64,000 nt of DNA from Planctomycetota bacterium. Its GTDB lineage: Bacteria; Planctomycetota; Phycisphaerae; Sedimentisphaerales; Anaerohalosphaeraceae. The notes beneath the pieces were generated by a model, which made no database searches, was not told the DNA's origin, and worked only from the letters and a program-made list of their open reading frames with translations. The stretch is taken from contig JAKPDO010000019.1 in assembly GCA_029552545.1 (NCBI GenBank), forward strand, positions 248,001 to 312,000, given 5' to 3'. Below are positions 9,103-17,668 of this stretch, one piece after another (position 1 is the stretch's first letter; the number at the start of each line of letters is the position of its first letter). A program made the translations under genes and the position numbers.

Positions 9103-10074
9103 ATGAAGCTTTGGATGCTTTTCAACGGGATGTTGCTGTGGACGGCGGTTTCTCAGGATGCCGGTTTGGAGATTTATCTGCCTCGAACCGCCCAGGTTGA
9201 AACAGAGGTGATTGAATTGGGGCAAATCGGTCTGCTGCAGGGTTCACAGGACCTGGCGGCTGCTGTTCGAGGGATTTCGCTGGGACGTTTTTCGATGCCG
9301 GGTCAGCAGATTACACTGGACCAGCAGACCATTCGCAGCTGTCTGGCGGCAGGCGGGATTTCTCCGGAGAAGGTTCGCCTGATGGGGGCGGAACGGGTTG
9401 TGGTGAGCCGAAAGGGTCAGGAACTGAGCGGTGCCTCACTGTTGGAAACAGCCCGGGCGTATCTTCAGTCGCAGCTGGCCGGACAGGATGCCGTGATTGG
9501 GGAAGCAGCGACGGTGCCGTCCGGCCGTGTGTTGGAGGCCGGCAAATCCTGCGAGGTGGTGCCGCTCTTGGGAAGCGATCGGACGCCGGGGCGGCGGACC
9601 GTGATTTTGTCTTTTCGCGAAAATGGGCAGGAAATCAGCCGTGTTCTGATTCCATTTGAGGTTCGCTTTCGCAGCCGTCAGGTCATTGCCGCGTCGGATA
9701 TTGCGGTCGGACAAGTGATTTCTTCGCAGGCGGTTCGTTTGGAAACGGCGGAGACCCCGGAGCCGCAGACAGTGGAATTGGCCGAGGTGGTTGGGATGAC
9801 GGCCCGACGGGCCATTTCAGCCGGAACAGTGATTCGTCCCCAGTGGCTTCAGAAGCCCGCACCGCCGCTTCTTGTTCAGCGCCGCCAAAAGGTTGTGCTG
9901 AAAATTGATACGGGTCTGATGCAGATTACCGCCGCCGGCGAGGCCCTCGATGAAGGCGCGGAAGGCCAGATAATCCGGGTCAAGCGCGGACAGCGTCCGG
10001 ATGAACGGATTGTGCTGGGCCGCGTAATGGCAGACGGCACGGTTCAGCCTTTATGGGAAAAGGAGAACAAATGA
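9103..10074 (+). CDS. flgA: Flagellar basal body P-ring formation chaperone FlgA
   Basis: SAF-like region VIAASDIAVGQVISSQAVRLE and C-terminal ITAAGEALDEGAEGQIIRVKR; syntenic position. Confidence 0.85.
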   Translation: MKLWMLFNGMLLWTAVSQDAGLEIYLPRTAQVETEVIELGQIGLLQGSQDLAAAVRGISLGRFSMPGQQITLDQQTIRSCLAAGGISPEKVRLMGAERVVVSRKGQELSGASLLETARAYLQSQLAGQDAVIGEAATVPSGRVLEAGKSCEVVPLLGSDRTPGRRTVILSFRENGQEISRVLIPFEVRFRSRQVIAASDIAVGQVISSQAVRLETAETPEPQTVELAEVVGMTARRAISAGTVIRPQWLQKPAPPLLVQRRQKVVLKIDTGLMQITAAGEALDEGAEGQIIRVKRGQRPDERIVLGRVMADGTVQPLWEKENK

Positions 10075-10703
10075 AGAGAGACTGGTTTGAAAATGCCCGG
10101 CACTGCGGATTCGTCCTGATGGTGCTGCTCTTGTCTTCCGGCTCGCTTCAGGCAGGTTCGATTTGGGCAAAACGGACGGCTGCCGCCAAGCCGATGTACG
10201 CGGATGACAAGGCCAATCAGATTGGAGATGTCCTGACGATTATTATCAGCGAAATTCACAAGGTGGACAACAAGGTCAAGCAGGATTTGAGCCGTACCAG
10301 CGATCGGAATTTTGAAGTGGGCGGAGATGATATCTCAATCGGACATGTGCTTCCGAGCGTCAGCAAGGTCAAGGTGGATGTCGATTCGAGCAAAAGTCTG
10401 AGCGGAAAATCCGACTATAAAGACGAGCGGAAAATAGAAGACCGAATTACGGTCGTCGTGATGGATATCCACCCGAACGGCAATCTGGTGGTGATGGGCA
10501 CACGGACGCGGGAATTAAACGGCGATACCCAGACGATTCAGGTGAGCGGAATCGTTCGTCCGCGGGATATCAGTTTTGACAATACAATTCGCAGCGAGCA
10601 GGTGGCGAATTTCCAGATGATTGCCGTCAATGATGGGGTCACGAAGGATTTTACCAAGCCCGGCTGGCTGGGGAAATTTCTCGATAAAATCTGGCCGTTC
10701 TGA
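10071..10703 (+). CDS. flgH: Flagellar L-ring protein FlgH
   Basis: GSIWAKRTAAAKPMYADDKANQIGDVLTIIISE...NGNLVVMGTRTRELNGDTQTIQVSGIVRPRDIS; start at ATG 10071 (ATGA overlap with flgA). Confidence 0.9.
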   Translation: MKRDWFENARHCGFVLMVLLLSSGSLQAGSIWAKRTAAAKPMYADDKANQIGDVLTIIISEIHKVDNKVKQDLSRTSDRNFEVGGDDISIGHVLPSVSKVKVDVDSSKSLSGKSDYKDERKIEDRITVVVMDIHPNGNLVVMGTRTRELNGDTQTIQVSGIVRPRDISFDNTIRSEQVANFQMIAVNDGVTKDFTKPGWLGKFLDKIWPF

Positions 10704-10708
10704 GGATA

Positions 10709-11845
10709 ATGAAGATGAAGACCGTCAGCAGAATACAGAAATCGGCCGCTGCCCTCCTTTGCCTGGCAGGATGGACGACCGTCGGTTTTGCGGCCCGCGT
10801 CGCTGACATTGTGCAGGTGCACGGGATTCGGGGAAACCCGCTGTTCGGAACGGGGCTGGTTGTGGGTCTGAACGGAACCGGTGACGGGTCGCTGCCCAGT
10901 GCTCAGATGCTTACCAGTCTTCTGCAGCGGGAAGGGCAGGTGAGTTTATCTCCGGAGATGCTTCGGTCAGAGAACATTGCCCTTGTGATGGTTACGGCGG
11001 AACTGGGACCCTGGGACCGGGAAGGGTCTCTCATTGATATTAACATCTCCGCTCTGGGGGCCGCCAAGAGTCTGCAGGGCGGAACACTGCTGGCGACGGA
11101 ACTGAAAGGGCTGGACGGTGAAGTCTATGCCGTAGCGCGGGTGGCGTCGGTCTCGACCAGTTCGTGGACCGTGGAAGGCAAGACCGGCAGCAAGGTCGCC
11201 AAAAATCATCCTACAGTCGGGCGGATTCCGAACGGTGCCTATGTGGAGCGGGCGGAGACATCCCGATTTGTTCAATTGATCGGCAATCAGCGGTATATCA
11301 CGCTGTCGCTGCGGCATCATAACTTTACGACGGCGGAGCGGATTCGGGCGGCGATTGACCGGCTGTATCCGGAGTCTGCTTTTGCGGAGGACCCGGGAAC
11401 GATACGGGTGCGGATCCCGGACGCGGTGGCGGATGCTGATGTCCTGAAATTTGTAGATTCGCTGCTGCAGTTGGAAGTGGAGGTGGATTTGCCGGGGATT
11501 GTGGTGATTAATGAACGGACGGGAACGATTGTGGTCGGCGGGACGGTGAGTATTTCAGAGACAGCCGTTGCGCAGGGCGACCTGGTGGTCAAAATTAAGG
11601 AGCAGCAGTATGTATCCCAGCCGACGACGCCGTTTACGGAGTCGGCTACGACTGCCGTCATTGACGACACCTCACTCTCGGTAGAAGAACGGCAGGGGCA
11701 TCTCATTTCGGTTCCCCGAACGGTGACAGTGGAGGAGCTGGCTCGGGCTTTGAATGCCATCGGGGCTTCGCCGCGGGATTTGATATCCATCTTTGACGCC
11801 TTAAACCGAGCCGGAGCTCTGCAGGCCAGACTGGAGATGATGTAA
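10709..11845 (+). CDS. flgI: Flagellar P-ring protein FlgI
   Basis: RVADIVQVHGIRGNPLFGTGLVVGLNGTGDG...VVINERTGTIVVGGTVSI; C-term LNAIGASPRDLISIFDALNRAGALQARLEMM. Confidence 0.95.
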   Translation: MKMKTVSRIQKSAAALLCLAGWTTVGFAARVADIVQVHGIRGNPLFGTGLVVGLNGTGDGSLPSAQMLTSLLQREGQVSLSPEMLRSENIALVMVTAELGPWDREGSLIDINISALGAAKSLQGGTLLATELKGLDGEVYAVARVASVSTSSWTVEGKTGSKVAKNHPTVGRIPNGAYVERAETSRFVQLIGNQRYITLSLRHHNFTTAERIRAAIDRLYPESAFAEDPGTIRVRIPDAVADADVLKFVDSLLQLEVEVDLPGIVVINERTGTIVVGGTVSISETAVAQGDLVVKIKEQQYVSQPTTPFTESATTAVIDDTSLSVEERQGHLISVPRTVTVEELARALNAIGASPRDLISIFDALNRAGALQARLEMM

Positions 11846-12240
11846 TGCCGATGGAACTTCCTTCTGATTTTCTGATTCCCTCTGTATCTTCGCCCTCTTT
11901 GACGGCTGCAGAACGTCTGGGGGCACGGCAGAAGTCGGCCGGTCGAACCAAAGAGCTGGAGGAAACGGCCAAACAGTTTGAGGGGATACTCCTCCAGCAG
12001 GTTTTTAAACAGATGAAGGAGGCCACGGAATCCCTGGAAGTCAATGACGAAGAGGAAGGGGAGGAGACCGGATTCGGTGAACAAATTCAAAGTATGTTCT
12101 GGATGTTTCTGGGAGAGCAGGTTTCGCGGGAAGGCGGAGTAGGGCTGTGGAAAGAAATGGTTCAGCAATGGATGAAAGAAGAATCTTTCAGGGATGCGGC
12201 CGACTCGGCAGGTCCGGCCGGATTGGATGAGCGATTATGA
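11845..12240 (+). CDS. flgJ: FlgJ-like rod-binding protein (no muramidase domain)
   Basis: KELEETAKQFEGILLQQVFKQMKEATESL matches the FlgJ N-terminal rod-binding domain; overlaps flgI stop. Confidence 0.8.
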   Translation: MPMELPSDFLIPSVSSPSLTAAERLGARQKSAGRTKELEETAKQFEGILLQQVFKQMKEATESLEVNDEEEGEETGFGEQIQSMFWMFLGEQVSREGGVGLWKEMVQQWMKEESFRDAADSAGPAGLDERL

Positions 12241-12746
12241 AGCCGATCAGCCGACAGCAGGTTGATGAACTTCTGGTGTATCTGGACTGCCAGGCATTGG
12301 CACTGGAGCGAGTCTTGACCTTTCTGGATGAGTTTCGGCGGGCTCTGATTCGGCGGGACACCGGGGCCCTCGAGCGGATGCGGGAGCAGTTGGAAGAGGA
12401 AGGACGGATTGGTTCTGAAATGGAAGCCCGCCGTCGGCATTTGATGGAACAGTTCGCCGCAGCGATGGGCTGCCGGGTTGAACGGGTGTGTCTGTCGGAG
12501 ATTTGCCGGCGATGTGAGCCCATGCAGCAGGTGCCGCTGCGGGAGCGGCAGGAACGCCTGAAGGCACTGACGGCTCGTCTTCGTCAGCAGCATCTGGCGA
12601 CGGAGCTGCTGGTTCGTGAATGTGCGCGGCTGAATCGTCGGCTGCTGGAAGTTCTTACGGGGCAGCCGGGCGGGAGCTGCCTGTACGATGCGCACGGACG
12701 TTCCGGGGGGATGAACTCATCCGGGCTGGTCAGTGTGAAAGGATAG
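12237..12746 (+). CDS. flgN: FlgN-like flagellar export chaperone
   Basis: Short helical protein between flgJ and flgK; overlapping start; composition and position typical of FlgN. Confidence 0.65.
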   Translation: MKPISRQQVDELLVYLDCQALALERVLTFLDEFRRALIRRDTGALERMREQLEEEGRIGSEMEARRRHLMEQFAAAMGCRVERVCLSEICRRCEPMQQVPLRERQERLKALTARLRQQHLATELLVRECARLNRRLLEVLTGQPGGSCLYDAHGRSGGMNSSGLVSVKG

Positions 12747-12774
12747 AGAAAGACAGCGGGAAGGAACGCAGACG

Positions 12775-14802
12775 ATGGCCGGTTATGATATAGGGATGAG
12801 CGGAATCAGCGCGGCGCAAAAGGCGCTGAATGTCATCGGCAACAATCTGGCGAACGCCGCCACGCCGGGCTATCACCGCCAGCAGGTGGATTTGCGGCCA
12901 GCCCGGGATTCCTATATGAACGGTGTGATGACCGGTCAGGGGGTGGATTTTGCCGGTATCCGGCGGAAAATGGATGAATTTCTGGAGGCGCAGCTGCTTC
13001 AGTACAACTCCTCTTTGTCTTCTCTGTCCCGCAAACTGGATGGTCTGAGGGTGGTCGAAAGTGCGATGGGAGAACTGTCGCTGAGCAGCATCAGTGAAAG
13101 TTTGGATAATTTTTATGCCTCTCTTTATAATCTGTCTCTTCGGCCTCAGGATGTCAACTATCAGACTTCCGTGCTGGCATCGGCGGAAACCCTGACCAGT
13201 CAGTTCCGAAACCTCGCCTCTATTGTCAACAGTCTTCAGGATTCTCTTTATACAGAGGGGCAGGAGGTCGTCTCGAAAATCAATCAGCTGGCCGTGCAGA
13301 TTGCTCAGATGAATCAGGAGATTTTTTCTCTTCAGGTTCAAGGGCAGGAGTGCGGGAACCTGATGGACCAGCGGGACCTGCTGATTGGACAGATGGGAGA
13401 ATATGTGACGGTTCGAACCACCACACGTGATTATGGGGTGGTGGATGTGGCGGTGGCGGACACTCCGATCGTCATCGGTTCGAATGTCTGCGCGATTCGG
13501 CTTGGTTTGGTGGAGGAGGGGGGACAGACCCTGCTGGGAATTGCAGCAGCGGGCACGGAGCGGTACGAGACCGTTCTGCAATCGGGGACCTTGGGAGCCA
13601 TTTTCGAGCTGCGGAATGAAACGCTGGCGGATTTTATGGGGAAACTGGATACGCTGGCGGTGACGCTGATTTCGGAAATCAACCGCCTGCATGTACAGGG
13701 CATCGGTTCCAGCGGCTCATTTACGAGTCTGACGGGCTGGACGATGACGGAAAGCAGTGTCGCGGAATTTGTGCCGCCGGTGACATCGGGGACAATTTAT
13801 GTTCGGGTGATTGATCCGGACGGCGTTTCAACGCGCTATACAGTTACGGTGGACGAGACCAGCACACTGGAAAGTGTGGCGGCGGAGCTGGCGTCGATTC
13901 CGGGACTGGATGAGGCAACGGGTTTGTATGCAGGGCGTCTTCAAATTGTGGCCAACACCGGCTATAAATTTGATTTTCTCCCGGGGGTTTTGACGTCGCC
14001 GACATCCACAGTTCCTCCTGTTTTGGCGGGCGCCGGCCCGGGTGACGACCAGAAACCGCCGACCATTGCCATTTCCGGCCAATATACCGGTACCGTCAAT
14101 CAGACGTACACCTGTACCGTTCACACCAATCCGCCCGGCCAGACGCTGGCGATTGGAAACGGAACAATGTCGCTGGAAGTTCGGGACGGCTCAGGCAGTG
14201 TCGTAGCGACGGTTCAGCTGGGGCAGGAATATGTTCCCGGGACGGCCATTCCGCTGGAGCAGGGAATTTCCATTACGCTGGGAACAAACGGGTCCAGCCC
14301 GGGGTATTTAAACGACGGTGACGTCATTACCATTGAAGCCCTGGCCAATTCGGATACATCGGGTTTTCTGGCGGCCGTGGGCATCAACTGTTTCTTCAGC
14401 GGGCGGGACGCTTCGTCCATTGATGTGGCGGATGACATTCGTTCTGACGCCTCTCGCATTGCTGTTTCGACCGGTGTAGAAGGTACGGACAACCGGAACT
14501 GTCTGGCCATGGCAGGTCTGGGAGACCAAACCCTGACGGCACTGAACGGAATGACAACCAAGGAATATTATCGGCAGCTGGCGGTGGATGTCGGACAGAA
14601 GATTTCCGTTCTGGATATGCAGCAAAGCAATACACAGGAAATTCTGCGAAGTCTGGAGGAGCAGCGCGACAATATCAGCAGCGTGGATGTCAATGAACAG
14701 GCCGGGTTGATGGTGATCTATGAACGGATGTTTCAGGCCATGGCCAAATATCTGAATTCCGTGAACGATTCCATTGACACGATTATGACTATTTTGTCCT
14801 GA
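12775..14802 (+). CDS. flgK: Flagellar hook-associated protein 1 FlgK
   Basis: AGYDIGMSGISAAQKALNVIGNNLANAATPGYHRQQVDLRP...SVDVNEQAGLMVIYERMFQAMAKYLNSVNDSIDTIM. Confidence 0.93.
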   Translation: MAGYDIGMSGISAAQKALNVIGNNLANAATPGYHRQQVDLRPARDSYMNGVMTGQGVDFAGIRRKMDEFLEAQLLQYNSSLSSLSRKLDGLRVVESAMGELSLSSISESLDNFYASLYNLSLRPQDVNYQTSVLASAETLTSQFRNLASIVNSLQDSLYTEGQEVVSKINQLAVQIAQMNQEIFSLQVQGQECGNLMDQRDLLIGQMGEYVTVRTTTRDYGVVDVAVADTPIVIGSNVCAIRLGLVEEGGQTLLGIAAAGTERYETVLQSGTLGAIFELRNETLADFMGKLDTLAVTLISEINRLHVQGIGSSGSFTSLTGWTMTESSVAEFVPPVTSGTIYVRVIDPDGVSTRYTVTVDETSTLESVAAELASIPGLDEATGLYAGRLQIVANTGYKFDFLPGVLTSPTSTVPPVLAGAGPGDDQKPPTIAISGQYTGTVNQTYTCTVHTNPPGQTLAIGNGTMSLEVRDGSGSVVATVQLGQEYVPGTAIPLEQGISITLGTNGSSPGYLNDGDVITIEALANSDTSGFLAAVGINCFFSGRDASSIDVADDIRSDASRIAVSTGVEGTDNRNCLAMAGLGDQTLTALNGMTTKEYYRQLAVDVGQKISVLDMQQSNTQEILRSLEEQRDNISSVDVNEQAGLMVIYERMFQAMAKYLNSVNDSIDTIMTILS

Positions 14803-14868
14803 AAACGCCTTCGGTTCAGAGGTGCGATTCGAAGCGAATTTTATGAAGGAATCAAGCGAGGATAAGCG

Positions 14869-16056
14869 ATGAGTTATTCCTTGGAATCTATATTTAAGGC
14901 CACCTACTGGGCTATCAGTCGCCACTCGGGGGCCCTGAGTGTTCTTCAGCAGAAGGCGGCCACGGGACAGGATCTTAACCGGGTTTCGGATGATCCGAGC
15001 CGCGGAAACCAGATCCTTGGTTTTCAGACGGATAAGCGAGAAAAAGAGGTTTATTTAAAAACGATGGAGGAGGCTATCAGCATTTTGGATCTGAGTTCAT
15101 CTGTTGTTCAGAGCATTATGAATGAATTGGCGAATGCCCGGGCTTCGATGGCATCTACGATGTCCGGCACAACGAGCACGCAGGTGCGGCGTACGTTGGC
15201 GACAGAACTGAATAATGCGCTGGAACAGATTGTTTCGTTTGCCAATTCGGAGCGGCTCGGTCAGTATTTGTTTGCCGGAGCCAAGTCGGAACAGGCGCCC
15301 TATCAGGTGGAGCGGGACGGCAATGGGCAGATTGTCCGCGTGACCTATCAGGGCAGTCAGCAGGAGCAGAATGTCGAGATTATTGAGGGGATGGAGATTT
15401 CGGCTCTTTTGGTTGGGGATCGGCTGTTTCGGGATGATACCCGCCAGACTCCGATTTTTTACGGGTCAACCGGTGCCGCCGCCGGTACGGGCACCTCGAG
15501 TGTCCGGGGAGACGTTTATTTGACTGTGGCCGGCAGTCCGGGCAATTACCAATTGTCGATTGACGGTGGAGCCAGCTGGGTGACGGTGGACGGGACGGAA
15601 ACCAATGCGGCCGTCGTCCATTCGGAGACAGGGGAAGTCCTTTATGTGGATGCCACCGGAATTAAGCAGACCGGCACGGAGCCGATTCGTGTTCCCGGAA
15701 CGTATGATATTTTTAATATTTTGATTTATGCCAGAGATTTGCTGAACAATACGCAGACTCTGGATGACAAAACGCTGGACAGTCTGATGGGCGCAACTCT
15801 GGCATCGATGCAGGAGGTTGAACAGAAACTGGTGCGGTCGTTTCCGATTATCGGAGGACGCATTGAAACGCTCAGCAATCTGAAAGACAGTATGGAGGAT
15901 ATGAAAGTCAATTCAGAAGACGAGGTCAGCCGTCTGCTGGATGCGGATATCACGCAATTGTCTATTGATTTGGCACGCCATCAGCTGCTTTATGAGATGT
16001 CGCTGACGGCGGCGTCAAAGATTTTTTCAACCTCCCTGCTGGATTTCCTTCAATAA
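14869..16056 (+). CDS. flgL: Flagellar hook-associated protein 3 FlgL
   Basis: GALSVLQQKAATGQDLNRVSDDPSRGNQILGF; C-term LSIDLARHQLLYEMSLTAASKIFSTSLLDFL. Confidence 0.88.
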   Translation: MSYSLESIFKATYWAISRHSGALSVLQQKAATGQDLNRVSDDPSRGNQILGFQTDKREKEVYLKTMEEAISILDLSSSVVQSIMNELANARASMASTMSGTTSTQVRRTLATELNNALEQIVSFANSERLGQYLFAGAKSEQAPYQVERDGNGQIVRVTYQGSQQEQNVEIIEGMEISALLVGDRLFRDDTRQTPIFYGSTGAAAGTGTSSVRGDVYLTVAGSPGNYQLSIDGGASWVTVDGTETNAAVVHSETGEVLYVDATGIKQTGTEPIRVPGTYDIFNILIYARDLLNNTQTLDDKTLDSLMGATLASMQEVEQKLVRSFPIIGGRIETLSNLKDSMEDMKVNSEDEVSRLLDADITQLSIDLARHQLLYEMSLTAASKIFSTSLLDFLQ

Positions 16057-16068
16057 AAAGGGTTTGGG

Positions 16069-17514
16069 ATGACGGGAATGATTTCGCCGACACAGTTGTA
16101 TCAGCAGGCCGTTCGGTCAGCCGGAGAAGGCCGAATCGATTCGGCGCGGCGTCAGATTGAAGAGTTTTTGAAAGCCCGTCCGACCTACGGGCCCGGCTGG
16201 CATCTGGCGGGACGGCTGGCGATGCAGCAGGGAGACTTTCGGCAGGCCGTTCAGTGCTTTCAGCGATGCCTTTCTCTTCTGGATGGACCCAAGGAAACTC
16301 CGGCGGATTTGGCTTCGGTTTGGCTGAAGCTGAACCGTCCTGATGAGGCCGTCCGGCTTTTTCGGATGATGCGGAATGAGGGTTGCTGGAATGACTCGCT
16401 GGTGCTGGAAGCGGCCGGCTGTTTCCTTCGCCGACAGGAGCCAGCCTCCGCGATGGAGGCCTTTCAGATGGGGCGGGCGGTTTCGAAAACTCCTTCTGTT
16501 TATGATGAGCCGATTGAACAGCTGAAGGTTCATCGCCCTAAAATCGCTTTTTTCTGCGGGGCCGATGGAGATACGTTTTTGAAGCCGATTTTGTCCTACC
16601 TGCAGCAGCGCTACCCGATTCGTGTGTTCAGCGGCAGCCGCGCAGAGGAAATCCGCTCGCTGATGGACTGGAGCGATATTTCCTGGTTTGAGTGGGCGAG
16701 CAATCTGGCCCAGATCGGCACAAACCTTCCGAAGACCTGCCGCATTATCGTTCGGCTGCATCGGTATGAGGCCTATTTGCCCTGGCCGAAGCAGATTCAT
16801 TGGCCGAATGTGGATGTGCTCGTAACGGTAGGCAATTCTTATGTCCTCCGGGCCTTGGAACATTGGGTCCCTGACATTCGAAAACAGACGGCAATTATCC
16901 GGATTCCAAACGGGGTAGATGTGGATGCAATTCCCTTTGTTCGGCGGGAAAAAGGGAAAAACATTGCTTTTATTGCCAATCTTCGCTTGGTGAAAAATCC
17001 GATGTTTTTGCTCCAATGTATGTATGAATTGCACCAGATTGATCCGGAATATCATCTCCACATTGCCGGCAAGTTGGATGATTTGCTTTTGAAGCAGTAT
17101 CTGGAGCATCAAGTCCGGATTCTGGGGCTTGAGAAGGTCGTTCATGTTCACGGCTGGGTGGAAGATATAGATTCCTGGCTTGCAGATAAGCATTATTTAG
17201 TGTCTGCCAGTGTTATTGAAAGCCAGGGAATGGGGATACTCGAGGCAATGGCGTCAGGACTAAAGCCGGTCATTCATCATTTTCCGGGGGCCGATGAGAT
17301 TTATGACAGCCAATTTCTCTTCCGAACAGCGGAGGAGTTTTGCGGGCAGATGTTATCGGACGTATATGAACCGAATGCTTATCGGGAGTTTGTGGAGAGG
17401 CGATATCCTTTAATCCGTACTCTGCGGCTTGTAGATGAGCTTCTGGCTTCCTTTGAGAATCAGCCGTTCAAGGTAGCGGCGGAGCAGACGGGAGCTTCCG
17501 CTGTCTGCGTCTGA
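16069..17514 (+). CDS. TPR domain + GT-B (GT4-like) glycosyltransferase
   Basis: N-terminal TPR repeats; C-term IPNGVDVDAIPF...HVHGWVEDI...ESQGMGILEAMASGLKPVIHHFPGADEIYD with intact EX7E. Confidence 0.82.
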   Translation: MTGMISPTQLYQQAVRSAGEGRIDSARRQIEEFLKARPTYGPGWHLAGRLAMQQGDFRQAVQCFQRCLSLLDGPKETPADLASVWLKLNRPDEAVRLFRMMRNEGCWNDSLVLEAAGCFLRRQEPASAMEAFQMGRAVSKTPSVYDEPIEQLKVHRPKIAFFCGADGDTFLKPILSYLQQRYPIRVFSGSRAEEIRSLMDWSDISWFEWASNLAQIGTNLPKTCRIIVRLHRYEAYLPWPKQIHWPNVDVLVTVGNSYVLRALEHWVPDIRKQTAIIRIPNGVDVDAIPFVRREKGKNIAFIANLRLVKNPMFLLQCMYELHQIDPEYHLHIAGKLDDLLLKQYLEHQVRILGLEKVVHVHGWVEDIDSWLADKHYLVSASVIESQGMGILEAMASGLKPVIHHFPGADEIYDSQFLFRTAEEFCGQMLSDVYEPNAYREFVERRYPLIRTLRLVDELLASFENQPFKVAAEQTGASAVCV

Positions 17515-17600
17515 CGGGGAATGTTTGAACTTTTGACATTTCTTGAATTTACGCTGCATGATTTGGTCTTTTCTCTCTCAAAAATGCGATTTTGACTTTA

Positions 17601-17616
17601 AGGCATAGAATTTGCA
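17601..17616 (+). promoter_or_regulatory. Sigma-54 (-24/-12) promoter within glycosylation island
   Basis: AGGCAT-AGAAT-TTGCA, correct GG-N10-GC spacing; predicted TSS ~17627, 42 nt before ATG 17669. Confidence 0.7.
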
Positions 17617-17668
17617 CAAGAAAAGGAGGAACATTGCGGACCCACAAATCAATTTAGGGAGTTGAACC

